A stretch of 64,000 nucleotides of DNA from Streptomyces griseoluteus (GTDB lineage Bacteria > Actinomycetota > Actinomycetes > Streptomycetales > Streptomycetaceae): assembly GCA_000717735.1 (NCBI GenBank), contig JOBE01000002.1, positions 1 to 64,000 of the forward strand, in the 5' to 3' direction. This document shows, piece by piece, positions 15,864-25,308 of the stretch. The position numbers and the translations under genes were made by a program. The notes under the pieces were generated by a model. It was not told the origin of the DNA. It was given only the letters and a program-made list of their open reading frames with translations, and searched no databases. How positions within the stretch are numbered: the stretch's first letter is position 1; every line of letters begins with the position of its first letter.

Positions 15864-18727
15864 CGACCGTCCCCCTCGGGTGTCGTTCCTTGTGCTGTCG
15901 GGTCGTCCGGGTCGGCGTTGTGCCGTCGCCCGCGCTGCCAGCCGCGCTGCATGGCGGCCATGCGGGCGCGTACCTCCTCGGCGTCGCGCTCGAAGGAGTC
16001 GGGGTCCGCGGGCGTGGTGCCGCCGCTCGTACGGGGTTCGGCGGGCCGTCCCGTACCCCGGTCTGCGGGGCCGTCGGTCGCGCGCAGCTGCGGCGCGAGG
16101 CTCGCCTGCCGGACGCGGCGGGGCAGTCCGGCGAACGGCTCGGGGCTCTCCGGCGGCACGGGACCCTCCGGTGGTACGGGGAACAGGGCAGGGCCGGTCG
16201 CACGTGGGGTTCCCGCCGGGGCGTCCCGCCCGGTGCCCTGGGCGAACCGGCCCGTGGCGCCCGGGTGCTCGGTCGCACGGCCGGGAGCGGGGTGGTCACG
16301 GCCGGTGGGCGACGGGTCCGGGGCGGGCAGCTGGTGGTCCCGGCCGTCCTGGAGCGGATGCGGCCGGTTCGGCGCGTCGACGCGGCGGCCGTGGTCGACG
16401 ACGAGCGTCGGCGTGCGGCGGCGCGGCAGCGGTACGGGGCCGAGTACTCCCCCGTCGGCCGCCGGCTCCTCCTCGACGTGGCGGTTCGCCCGGTCGGCGG
16501 CCTGCTGGTGCTGTTCACCGGCGGGGGCGAGTCCGGCGCGGCGCCTGCCACGGGGCAGGAAGAGACCGCCGCGCTCGCTCTCGGTGTCGAGGAGGTCCGC
16601 GGAGCGGTCGAGGAGCGCGTCGAAGCCCTCGCCGCCGATCGGCCCCTCGAGTTCGACGGGGCCGTCGAGCGGGCCGGGGACCTCGGTCACGTCCGGGACC
16701 CTGGCCAGCGCCGGACGGCGGGTGGGCAGCGTGCCGGCGCCGATCGTCCCGTCGTCGGCCGGGTCGGTGCGCTCGAGGGGCTTCTGCTCGAGGGTCTTGC
16801 GGTCCAGGCGGAAGCCGGCGCCCTGGGTCTCGGGCGCGTCGGTGAGCAGCGCGGCCGGGATGAAGACGACCGCGGTGGTGCCTCCGTACGGGGAGGTCTG
16901 GAGCGAGACGCGGACGTTCTGGCGCTGGGCGAGGCGGCTGACGACGAAGAGGCCGAGGCGGTCGGTGTCGGAGAGCTCGAACTCGGGGGTCTCGGCGAGC
17001 CGGAGGTTGGCGTCGAGCAGGGTGTCGGCGTTCATGCCGAGGCCCCGGTCGTGGATCTCCAGGGTGAAGCCGTTCGCGACCCGCTCGCCCAGCACCTGGA
17101 CGGCGGTGTGCGGGGGCGAGTACACCGTGGCGTTCTCGAGGAGTTCGGCGATGAGGTGGGTGAGGTCGGCGACGGCGGGGCCGCCCACGCCGAGGCGGGG
17201 CAGCCGGCGTACCTCGATCCGCTCGTAGTCCTCGACCTCGGCGACGGCGGCGCGGACGACGTCCATGAGCTGGACGGGCTTGCGCCACTGGCGGGAGGGG
17301 GCGGCGCCGGAGAGGATGACGAGGCCCTCGGCGTGGCGGCGCATACGGGTCGTGAGGTGGTCGAGCCGGAAGAGGTCGGCCAGTTCGTCGGTGTCCTCGG
17401 TGCGCCGTTCCATGGTGTCGAGGAGGGTGAGCTGGCGGTGGAGGAGGACCTGGTTGCGGCGGGCGAGGTTGACGAACACCTCGGAGACGCCGCGTCGCAG
17501 TTCCGCCTGCTTGACGGCGGCCTCGACGGCGGCGCGCTGAAGGGTGTTGAGGGCCTGGCCGACCTGGCCGACCTCGTCCTCCCCGTAGGCGAGGTGGGGC
17601 ACCTCGGTGCCGACGTCGACCTGTTCGCCGGCGGCGAGCCTCCGCATCACGCTGGGCAGCCGTACGCCGGAGACCTCCTGGGCCTCCTTCTGGAGGCGGC
17701 GCAGGTCGCGGACGAGTTCACGGCCGACGCGGACGGAGATGACGATCGAGGCGAGCAGGGCGAGGAAGCCGAGGACGCCTGCGACACCGGCCTTCAGGAG
17801 CACGCTGTACGCGGCGGGCTGGACCCGGTCCTGGTAGCGGTCGCCGGCGGCGGTGTTCTCGCGGGCCAGGTCGTCGAGGACGGGGCTCGCGTGGTCCTGC
17901 CAGTAGGCGGGGGTGACGGCGCGCGGGCTGTCGGTGGGGCCCGCGGCGATGATCGCGTTCTCGGCGGTGCGCAGCGGCCGGGTGTCGGGGCTGCGCCAGT
18001 ACTGCTCGAAGCGCACGCGTTCGGCGGCGGGCAGGAGTTCGAGGTTGACCTCGTAGAACTGCTCGCGATTGGCGATGAGGTCGGATATCTCGCGGATCTC
18101 CTGCGCGGTGACGCGGTCGGCGACGAGCGCGGAGAGGACGAGGGCGTCCTCGCGGGAGAGCAGCTCGCGCGCGCGGGTGATGCCGACGAGGGCGCGGCCC
18201 TGCTTGTCCATCTCCACGTTCTCGAGGGCGTGGAGGGTGATGAGGAAGCTGTAGCAGGGGTCGACGAGCCGGTTGTAGAAGTCGAGGGCCTGCATCCGGC
18301 CGATGTCACGTTTCTCCACGGACCGGCGCAGGGAGGCGAGGCCGTCGAGCGCTTCGAGGAGGGAGGTGAGCCGCTGCGCGGTGACGGGCCGCATCTCCTC
18401 GCGTACACCGGGGTCGGCGGCGTTGGCCCGGATGCGGGCGATCTGCCGGTCGGTGGCGAGCCGGGTCTCGCGCAGCGAGCCGAGGGTCTCGGAGCCGCGG
18501 GGGTCGGCGAGGTAGATGAGGGACTGTCGGCGTTCGAGCTGGATGACCCGGGCCGTGTCCTCCAGGGGGTAGCCGACCTTGTCGACGATGTAGCCGACGT
18601 CGAGGAGTTGGTCGGCCTCGCGGCCGGTGAGGGCCGTGGCGAAAACCCACAGGCCGGTGAGGGAGACGAGCGGTACGAGCAGCAACGCCACGATCTTCCG
18701 GCGGATGGACTTCCCGCGAAAGCGCAT
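15860..18727 (-). CDS. cvnA: Conservon sensor histidine kinase (CvnA-type)
   Basis: 955 aa membrane sensor. TM helix 1 is at residues about 10-33 and TM helix 2 at about 310-335. They bracket an extracytoplasmic nitrate/nitrite-sensor-like helical domain. A HAMP-like linker follows, then RLDHLTTRMRRHAEG as the H-box-like helix and an HATPase_c domain with ELLENATVYSPP (N-box, about 529) and DRGLGM (G1, about 564). The C-terminal 280 residues are Pro/Arg-rich and disordered. GGGGGAGG before the ATG at 18727 sets the start; an in-frame GTG at 18757 is possible. First gene of the cvnABCD operon, signalling to the roadblock-GTPase module. Confidence 0.9.
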   Translation of the reverse strand: MRFRGKSIRRKIVALLLVPLVSLTGLWVFATALTGREADQLLDVGYIVDKVGYPLEDTARVIQLERRQSLIYLADPRGSETLGSLRETRLATDRQIARIRANAADPGVREEMRPVTAQRLTSLLEALDGLASLRRSVEKRDIGRMQALDFYNRLVDPCYSFLITLHALENVEMDKQGRALVGITRARELLSREDALVLSALVADRVTAQEIREISDLIANREQFYEVNLELLPAAERVRFEQYWRSPDTRPLRTAENAIIAAGPTDSPRAVTPAYWQDHASPVLDDLARENTAAGDRYQDRVQPAAYSVLLKAGVAGVLGFLALLASIVISVRVGRELVRDLRRLQKEAQEVSGVRLPSVMRRLAAGEQVDVGTEVPHLAYGEDEVGQVGQALNTLQRAAVEAAVKQAELRRGVSEVFVNLARRNQVLLHRQLTLLDTMERRTEDTDELADLFRLDHLTTRMRRHAEGLVILSGAAPSRQWRKPVQLMDVVRAAVAEVEDYERIEVRRLPRLGVGGPAVADLTHLIAELLENATVYSPPHTAVQVLGERVANGFTLEIHDRGLGMNADTLLDANLRLAETPEFELSDTDRLGLFVVSRLAQRQNVRVSLQTSPYGGTTAVVFIPAALLTDAPETQGAGFRLDRKTLEQKPLERTDPADDGTIGAGTLPTRRPALARVPDVTEVPGPLDGPVELEGPIGGEGFDALLDRSADLLDTESERGGLFLPRGRRRAGLAPAGEQHQQAADRANRHVEEEPAADGGVLGPVPLPRRRTPTLVVDHGRRVDAPNRPHPLQDGRDHQLPAPDPSPTGRDHPAPGRATEHPGATGRFAQGTGRDAPAGTPRATGPALFPVPPEGPVPPESPEPFAGLPRRVRQASLAPQLRATDGPADRGTGRPAEPRTSGGTTPADPDSFERDAEEVRARMAAMQRGWQRGRRHNADPDDPTAQGTTPEGDGR

Positions 18728-19161
18728 GGCCTCCCCCAGCTCGGCCCCCGTGGCCACGGGGGTCCTTCACGTTCGTGACGTCCGGCGTCATCACGCGGCG
18801 TCAACTTCGAATTCCAACAAACGGCGGCGTGAGCCTACTACTGCATCACGGCCATTCCGAAGGCATGTCCGGGCTATTTTCAGCCGGTCGAGTGAGTGTT
18901 GATCATGAGATGTCCTGGTATTCGGGGAGTTGGGATCGGCCACTGTGGTGCAGGACACCTGATGGTGCGCCATTTCGCCCGCCTGCGGAGATGGCTGGAA
19001 CTCTTCGTTCCGGTCCCGTCGGGCTCGGATTTCGCCCCGGGCGGGCGAAACCTTTTCCCTCTCTCGTGCGTCAATAGGTACGGGGCGGGTTCTGTCCGCG
19101 TAAAGGGGCTCAACACGGGCAGCCACTCCTGTAGTCGTTCGGTGTGGGGAGTGACAGGACA
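18728..19161. other. Divergent promoter region of the conservon and a small membrane protein gene
   Basis: A 434-bp stretch without a convincing gene and lower in GC than its flanks. It must hold the promoter of the conservon operon. A TAGGCT hexamer on the minus strand (18837-18832) is a possible -10. An inverted repeat TGTCCTG (18911-18917) / CAGGACA (18951-18957) may be a pair of half-sites for a regulator. Confidence 0.5.
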
Positions 19162-19536
19162 ATGGAACACGAGGCGCGGCGATCCGCGCGGCAGTTGTGG
19201 GTGGAGGACGAGCGGGGCCGGAACCGGATGCCCGATCCGGTGCGTAACGCCGCGGTGAGAGCCGTGATGATCACATCGGTGACCCTCATCCAGGGAGTGG
19301 TCGCCTTCTTCTGTTCGGTGGCGGGCTCCTGGCTGGCGTTCCCGATGACCATCAGCGCGGTGGTCTTCACCGTCGTGGCCACCTGGAGTGTCCTCGACGT
19401 CTGGATCACCCGTCAGGTGTGGCGCCAGCGCAACGGCGTGGTGTCGGAGCCGAGCAGCACGGCCCGTCGGCCGCTCCGTGACAAGCACGGGAAGAGCCGG
19501 GCGGAGGCGACGGCGTCGCTGTCCGAGGCCGCCTGA
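19162..19536 (+). CDS. Small two-helix membrane protein, hypothetical
   Basis: 124 aa from the ATG at 19162; a GTG at 19144 would add six residues. A charged N-terminus precedes two hydrophobic segments (about residues 33-55 and 60-82), and a basic C-terminal tail rich in Arg/Ser follows. No known catalytic motif. It is divergent from the conservon sensor gene and ends in a strong terminator, so it is a single-gene unit. Function unknown; it could be a septal or envelope accessory protein. Confidence 0.7.
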   Translation: MEHEARRSARQLWVEDERGRNRMPDPVRNAAVRAVMITSVTLIQGVVAFFCSVAGSWLAFPMTISAVVFTVVATWSVLDVWITRQVWRQRNGVVSEPSSTARRPLRDKHGKSRAEATASLSEAA

Positions 19537-19553
19537 GCCGAGGAAGCTACGAG

Positions 19554-19598
19554 AAGTGAGCGGCCCGGCCCCCGTCGAGGGGGCCGGGCCGCTCACTT
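19554..19598. terminator. Strong bidirectional terminator
   Basis: A 20-bp perfect stem (from AAGTGAGCGGCC to GGCCGCTCACTT) with a 5-nt loop lies between the small membrane protein gene and the end of the SMC gene. Confidence 0.88.
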
Positions 19599-19638
19599 GT
19601 CGTACGCGCCGGGTCACTCTCCCGCGCCCCGGGGAGCG

Positions 19639-22600
19639 TTACGGGGTCAGGTCGTCGCTCGCGTGGCGGCGGAACATCCGGGTCGCCGTGATCTCGCCGT
19701 GGATCGTCTCGCCCTCACCGGCGGCCACGGCCTGCGGCAGCCCCGGACGCAGGTGCTCCTCCACGCTGATGTACTTCAGCCCGGCCCGCAGGTCCGCGTC
19801 GTTGCGCAGCCGGATCACCAGCGGGAACTCGGCGAGGGCGGTCGTGTCGAACAGGCCCGTCGTGTACAGCAGCTGGACGCCCAGCGCGTCCGACACGGCC
19901 CGCTGGAGCTCCAGGAGGTACGTGGCGTTGGCACGGCCGATGGGGTTGTCCAGGAACAGCGTGCCCGCGTGCCGGTGCTTGTCACGGCCCCGGTCGTTGG
20001 AGCGGAGCGCCGCCATCGTGCAGTACAGGGCGATGGCCGCGGTGAGCAGCTGACCGCCGGAGAAGACGTCGCCCATCTGCCCGACGGGGACCCGCTCGGC
20101 GCGCAGCACCGCGTCCGGCTTGAGGATCTCGACGGAGACGCCCTTGGGTTCGAGGGCCGCCTGCACCCCGCGCAGCAGCAGGGACATGCCGTCGCGGCGG
20201 ATGTCGGAGTTCTTCTTGACGGCGGCGCGGGTGGCCTCGTCGACGACCTCGCCGAGCCGCTCCGCGAGGGTGGCCTGGTCGGGCTCCTCGAAGCGGATCC
20301 GCAGGAACTCCTGTCCCGACCACTCGCCGAGGCCCTCGGGGAGCCTGGAGAGGCGCTGGGCGGAGCGGAGCGTCGCGAGCGAGGACTCCACGAGGCCGCG
20401 CAGCCGGTCCACGATCGAGTCGCGGTTGCGCTCCAGCTGCTCCAGTTCGTCGGTGAGGACCCGCAGCCGGGGTGCGAAGGCCTCGGCCCACTTGGCGGCG
20501 TGCTCGGGCAGCGCGGACGCCGGCAGCTCGCGGATCTGCTGGCGGGCCGGGGTGCGGACCTGCTCGTAGCGGGTGGAGTTGGCGTGCCGTACGAGGATGT
20601 CGCTCGCCTCGCGGACGGCGGCGTCGGCCGCGGACAGCTCGGCGGTGCAGCCGCGCAGCGAGCGGCGCGTCTCGGCGGCCGTCGTACGGGCCTCCTCCAG
20701 GCTGCCGGGGTACGCCTCGGCCTCTTCCTCCTCCGCGTCCGTGTGGTCGCGGAGCAGGTCCCGCAGCAGGGCCGCGGTCTCCTCGAAGCCGCCCGCCGCG
20801 TCCTCGGCGGCCCGGTGGTCCCGGAGCAGGCCTGCGTGGGCGGCGCGTGCCGCCTCGAGGGCGTCGGTGCGGGCGGCGAGCTCGGTGGTGGCGGTACGGA
20901 GCAGGGCCTGGGCCCGCTCGGCGTCGGCGGGGACGAGTTCCTCGGGCAGTTCGGTGTGCGCCTCACCGTCCTCAGGGGCGAGGCGCTCGGCCTCGCCGCG
21001 GAGCCGGCCGAGCTTCTCGCTCGCCTCCGAGGCACGGATCTCCAGCATCTGCACGAGGGCTTCGGCGCGGGCCGCGGCCGCCTGCCGGGACGGGCCGTCG
21101 GCGCCGTCGGTGGACTCCAGGAGCTGTTCGGCGCGGGTGCGGACCTTGTTGGTGAGACGGTCCAGCTCGGCCAGGGCGGCGGACTCGTCGCTCTCGGCGC
21201 GGGCCTGCTCGGCGCGCAGGTCGGCGCCGACGCCGACCTTCTCGTACAGCTGCGAAGCGGCCCGGTAGGCCTCGCGGAGGGCGGGGAGCGCGGCGCGGGA
21301 AGCGGGCGCGTCCCCCTCGGGGAGGGTGTCGGGCGCGCCGGCGATCTCGGCACGCTCGGCCCGCAGGGCGCGGGCCGTGCGGTGGGCGTCGTCGGCGGAG
21401 CGCTGGGTCGCGCGGCGGTCCTCGTCGGCGGCACGGGCGCGTTCCAGACAGGTCTGGGCGCGGGCCTCGGCCTCTGCGGCGTCGTCGGCGAGTTCACGGA
21501 GCTTGGCCTGCCACGCCGAACGCTCGCGCAGCCGGAACGCCAGACCCGCGAGGGCGTCGGCGACCCGGCGGGCACGCTGCGCGGCCTCCTGGCGCTCGTC
21601 CCTGACCGCGGCCGCCTCGGCGGCGGTCTCGTCGGCCTCCGCGCGGGCGGTGCGGGCCTCGTCGAGGGCCGCGGCGGCGGCCTCCGCGGTCTCACGGGCG
21701 GTCGTGGCGACGGACGCGAGCTCGGCGAGCATCCCGGGCGGGCAGTCGGCGCGCCAGGCGCCGATGCGGGAGGCGAGGGAGCGGTCCCCGGCGAGGCGGG
21801 CGGCGAGGGAGCGGATCTCCTCGTCGCGGGCGGTCGCGCGGGCGCGCAGGGCGTGGCGCTCCTCGTCGGCCGCGTGCTCGTCGTGCATGGCCGGGTTCGG
21901 CGGTACAAGGAAAACGCTGTACACGCCGCTGTCGTCCGTCGGGTCCTGTGCCGGTACGGGGGCGAGCAGGGCGGCGGCGGTGCCGACGGCCACGGCGGAA
22001 CGGGGCAGCAGGGCGGCGGTGCCGAGGACCTCGCGGGCGCGTCCGTACGAGACGGGGTCGGTGATCACGACACCGTCGACGAGCTCGGGGCGCGCGGCGA
22101 GGACGCGGGCGTGGTCGGCGGGGTCCACGGACTGGGCGAGGTAGCGCCAGCCGGGAAGGGCGGGGATGCCGTGCTCGCCGAGGTACTCGACGGTGGCGAG
22201 GACGTCGGGGCCCGGCGGCAGCAGGCCGCCGTCACCGAGGGCTCCGAGGATGCGGGAGTCGTCGGCGGCGGCTGTGCGCAGTTCGAAGAGCTGGCGCTCG
22301 GCGGAGGTGACGGCCTGGTCGAGCATGCCGCGCAGTTCGTCGGCGTACCGGTCGAACTCCGTGACGGTGAGCGGCCCTTGGGGCGCGGTGCCGGTGCCCG
22401 CCTCGGGCGTCTCCCCGGTGTCGGTGGAGGAGGCCGCGGTGGAGGCCCGCTGCCCCGGGAGGGGGGAGCCCGCGGCCGGCAGGCTCAGGAGTTCGGCGAG
22501 ACGTTCCTCGGCGGCGAGGAACTCGGCGGCGCGGCGCTCCGCGTCGTAGGCGTTCCCCGCGGCCTCGGCGGCGTCCGCGGCGCGGGCGGCGGCGAGTTCG

Positions 22601-24318
22601 GCGCGGGACTCGGCCCCCGCGGCCTCGCGCGCGCGGTCCGCGGCGGCGCGGGCGGCCTCGCGGGCCGTGTCCCAGGCGGCGACCGTCGTCTTCTCGGCGT
22701 CGCTGGCGGCCAGGGCCGCGCGGGCCGGGTCGGCGTCGGGCGCCGAGTCGTCGAGCCAGCCGGCCCGTACCGCCTCCGCGGTCTCCTGCTCGACCTCGGC
22801 GAGGCGCTGGCGCAGGTGGCCCGCCTCGCTGCGGGCGCGCTGGGCCTCGGTCGCGGCGGACGTGGCGTCGCGGTGGGCGGTCTCGCCTGCCTCCTGGAGG
22901 GCGCTGGAGCGTTCCTCCTCCTCCGCGGCGTGGCGCTCGCCCTCCTCGGCCGCGGCGGCCAGGGCGCGTACGAGGTCGGCGGCCGCCTCCGCACGGGCCG
23001 CGAGGGCCGGGGCGGCGTCCCGCTCGGCCTCGCGGATGGCGGCGGCCACGCGCGCGGAGCGGTCGCTCGCGGCGCGGTGGCGGAGCACGACCTCGGCCGC
23101 CTGCCAGGCGGAGTGCATGGTGCGGGCGTCGGTGAGTTCGCGGCGCTGGGAGGCCGCGCCCTTCTCGGCGGCGGTCAGGGCCAGGGAGGCGTGCCGGTAG
23201 GCGAGTTCGGCGGCGATGAGGGAGCTGCGCCCGCGTGCGGTCTCGGCCTCGGCGACGGCGTGGGCGGCGGAGGTGACCTGCTGGGCGAGTTCGGCGCCGC
23301 GGCCGCGCTCCTCGGCTGCGCGGGCGGAGAGCCGGCGGGCCAGGGTACGGGTGCGGCGCTCCGCGGCCGTGTGGATCTCGCGCGTGCGGGACCGGGTCCC
23401 GGCGGCCTCGACGATCCTGCCGAGGAGGTCCACGGAACCGGCGGTGAACTCGCGCTCGGCGGTCAGTTCGGCGCGGCGTCCGAGCTTGTTGCCGAAGCCG
23501 CCGACGAGGTCGGCGAGGCCGTCGGTGTCCCGGGTGTCGGTGACGGCGCGCAGCAGCAGGTCGGTGAAGTCGGAGTCCTTCTTGACCGCGAAGAGGCCGG
23601 CGGCCTCGCCCTCGTCGGCGTTCATCTCGCGCTGGTAGCGGAAGAGTTCGGGATCGAGACCGAGTTCGCCGAGGTGCTCGTTCCAGCGGTCGTGGATCTC
23701 CTCCCAGTAGACCTCCAGGTGCGGGTACGCCTTGCCGGCCTCCGTGATGGCGTCCCGGAAGCCCTTCATGGTGCGGCGGCGGCCGGTCGCTCCCGAGGCG
23801 CCCTCGACGGGCGGCCGGACGGAGGTGGCCTCGGCGACGGGGAGGTTGTCCAGGCTGAGTCCGGGGCCGGGGCGGAAGGAGTACCAGGCCTCGGCGAACT
23901 TCCGCGGGTCGTGGGAGACCTGGCGGCCCCGCCACTCGCTGGCCTTGCCCACGACGACCAGTTCGCCGGTGAGGGTGTGCTGCCACTCCAGGGCGACGTG
24001 CCCGCAGTCGTCGGCGAGGAGGAACTTGCGCAGGACGCCGGAGCTGGCGCCGCCCAGGGTGTTGCGGTGGCCGGGGAGCATGACCGAGAAGATCAGCTTG
24101 AGGAGGACGGACTTGCCGCCGCCGTTCTCCAGGAAGAGCACGCCCGCGGGGGCGGGGCGGCGCGGCGGTCCGACCGGTTCCGCCTCGAAGAACTCCGCCT
24201 GCGTGGGGGCGGGGTGGGGCACGGGCGCGCCGACCCCCCGCAGGTCCAGGACGGTGTCGGCGTAGCGCGCACCGGCGGGACCGATGGAGTACAGGCGGAC
24301 CCGGGACAGCTCGTACAT
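19639..24318 (-). CDS. SMC/MukB-like condensin ATPase subunit
   Basis: 1559 aa. An N-terminal ATPase half carries the Walker A ENGGGKS (Lys69). It is followed by more than 1000 residues of Ala/Glu/Arg heptad-rich coiled coil in two arms around a hinge-like globular part (about residues 650-790). A C-terminal half carries the ABC signature FSGGQ near 1421 and a Walker B LFLDNP (Asp1457). It is the motor of a MukBEF/MksBEF/Wadjet-type complex that folds or extrudes DNA. The usual Walker B glutamate position is Asn1458. Last gene of the kleisin-KITE-SMC operon and closed by a strong terminator. It is unlike the single housekeeping Smc, which pairs with ScpAB. Confidence 0.85.
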   Translation of the reverse strand: MYELSRVRLYSIGPAGARYADTVLDLRGVGAPVPHPAPTQAEFFEAEPVGPPRRPAPAGVLFLENGGGKSVLLKLIFSVMLPGHRNTLGGASSGVLRKFLLADDCGHVALEWQHTLTGELVVVGKASEWRGRQVSHDPRKFAEAWYSFRPGPGLSLDNLPVAEATSVRPPVEGASGATGRRRTMKGFRDAITEAGKAYPHLEVYWEEIHDRWNEHLGELGLDPELFRYQREMNADEGEAAGLFAVKKDSDFTDLLLRAVTDTRDTDGLADLVGGFGNKLGRRAELTAEREFTAGSVDLLGRIVEAAGTRSRTREIHTAAERRTRTLARRLSARAAEERGRGAELAQQVTSAAHAVAEAETARGRSSLIAAELAYRHASLALTAAEKGAASQRRELTDARTMHSAWQAAEVVLRHRAASDRSARVAAAIREAERDAAPALAARAEAAADLVRALAAAAEEGERHAAEEEERSSALQEAGETAHRDATSAATEAQRARSEAGHLRQRLAEVEQETAEAVRAGWLDDSAPDADPARAALAASDAEKTTVAAWDTAREAARAAADRAREAAGAESRAELAAARAADAAEAAGNAYDAERRAAEFLAAEERLAELLSLPAAGSPLPGQRASTAASSTDTGETPEAGTGTAPQGPLTVTEFDRYADELRGMLDQAVTSAERQLFELRTAAADDSRILGALGDGGLLPPGPDVLATVEYLGEHGIPALPGWRYLAQSVDPADHARVLAARPELVDGVVITDPVSYGRAREVLGTAALLPRSAVAVGTAAALLAPVPAQDPTDDSGVYSVFLVPPNPAMHDEHAADEERHALRARATARDEEIRSLAARLAGDRSLASRIGAWRADCPPGMLAELASVATTARETAEAAAAALDEARTARAEADETAAEAAAVRDERQEAAQRARRVADALAGLAFRLRERSAWQAKLRELADDAAEAEARAQTCLERARAADEDRRATQRSADDAHRTARALRAERAEIAGAPDTLPEGDAPASRAALPALREAYRAASQLYEKVGVGADLRAEQARAESDESAALAELDRLTNKVRTRAEQLLESTDGADGPSRQAAAARAEALVQMLEIRASEASEKLGRLRGEAERLAPEDGEAHTELPEELVPADAERAQALLRTATTELAARTDALEAARAAHAGLLRDHRAAEDAAGGFEETAALLRDLLRDHTDAEEEEAEAYPGSLEEARTTAAETRRSLRGCTAELSAADAAVREASDILVRHANSTRYEQVRTPARQQIRELPASALPEHAAKWAEAFAPRLRVLTDELEQLERNRDSIVDRLRGLVESSLATLRSAQRLSRLPEGLGEWSGQEFLRIRFEEPDQATLAERLGEVVDEATRAAVKKNSDIRRDGMSLLLRGVQAALEPKGVSVEILKPDAVLRAERVPVGQMGDVFSGGQLLTAAIALYCTMAALRSNDRGRDKHRHAGTLFLDNPIGRANATYLLELQRAVSDALGVQLLYTTGLFDTTALAEFPLVIRLRNDADLRAGLKYISVEEHLRPGLPQAVAAGEGETIHGEITATRMFRRHASDDLTP

Positions 24319-24396
24319 GGCGAGGGACTCTCGTGCTCTCGTGCTCTGGAAGGTCGGTGGCGCGGTGGGTCGGACGGGTTGGCTGCGCGGGCCCGG

Positions 24397-25308
24397 TTAC
24401 GCGTGGAAGGGCAGGCCCGCGTCGGCCGCGAGCTCCAGGTCGTCCCCCTCGGGCGGGGGAAGGAGGGTCGCGGAGCCGTCACTGACGGGGACGACGCCGA
24501 GTTCCAGGAGTTCGGCCATGGCGGCGGAACCGGCCATGTCGCGGACCTGGAGCTGGTAGCGGGCCGTGGTGCGGTAGGAGCCGCCGCCCTCGTCGCCGGT
24601 GCGCTGGAGGAAGCCGGACTCGGTGAGGAAGGCGGCCGCCTTGCCGACGATGCCGGTGGTGGATCCGGCGAGCCGGCGGGCGTCCTTGGTGGCGCCGGTG
24701 GCGCTGCGACGGGCGTAGATCCGCCAGGCGGCCTCCAGGCCGGGGGCGTCCGAGGCCGGGTCGGTGTTCTCGCCCTGCTCCTCCGCCCGCTGTTCGAGCC
24801 GCAGACACGCCTGGCGTACGAACGCGTCGACGCCGTTGACGGTGAGACGCCCGATGTACGCGTCGTCCGCGAGGTCCTCGGGCCGGGGGAAGGCCATGGC
24901 GGCGACCGCCAGATGGGCCAGGCCGTGCAGGAACCGGTCGGCGGAGTCCGCGGAGGCGCGGCGCGCGTAGTCGCCCATGCGGACGGCGAAGACCGAGTCC
25001 TCGCCTGCGGTGACCGCCATCCCCGCGCGCGGGGAGACCTCCAGGACGATGAGGCCGAGACCGGTGGCCACGGCGTCGGCGAGGCGCGCGAAGGCGGGGT
25101 CCTCCCGGTAGCGCCGGAGGAGTTCCCCGTACTCGGCGTCGCGGGCGGGAAGCAGCTTGGGCTGGAGCCCGAAGGAGACGAGCCGGGCCGCGTCGGAGGC
25201 GTCGGCGGGGGTGACGGCGGACGCGGCGCCGGTCGTGGAGGCGGCCGGGGGCTGCGGAGGCTCCTGCTCGCCCCACGCGTCGGCGTACTCGGCGTGGGTT
25301 TCGCTCAC
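24397..25308 (-). CDS. KITE subunit, MukE/MksE-like
   Basis: 303 aa. A low-complexity N-terminus of about 40 residues precedes a tandem winged-helix protein. Its position between a kleisin-like gene and an SMC gene identifies it as the MukE/MksE/JetB equivalent, which binds the kleisin middle region and DNA. Length is somewhat above the usual 200-250. GTG start with GAGGAG about 8 nt upstream, overlapping the preceding stop by 4 nt. A 78-nt gap separates it from the SMC gene. Family assignment is by size, fold-like composition and context rather than a sharp motif. Confidence 0.7.
   Translation of the reverse strand: MSETHAEYADAWGEQEPPQPPAASTTGAASAVTPADASDAARLVSFGLQPKLLPARDAEYGELLRRYREDPAFARLADAVATGLGLIVLEVSPRAGMAVTAGEDSVFAVRMGDYARRASADSADRFLHGLAHLAVAAMAFPRPEDLADDAYIGRLTVNGVDAFVRQACLRLEQRAEEQGENTDPASDAPGLEAAWRIYARRSATGATKDARRLAGSTTGIVGKAAAFLTESGFLQRTGDEGGGSYRTTARYQLQVRDMAGSAAMAELLELGVVPVSDGSATLLPPPEGDDLELAADAGLPFHA

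Noticed and set aside
15839-18778. A 979-codon plus-strand frame opposite the conservon kinase
   Set aside because: Low-complexity antisense frame; the minus strand has a coherent cvnA protein and operon overlaps.
18896-19258. A possible 120-aa gene before the small membrane protein
   Set aside because: No ribosome site, odd composition, overlaps a promoter region and the downstream start.
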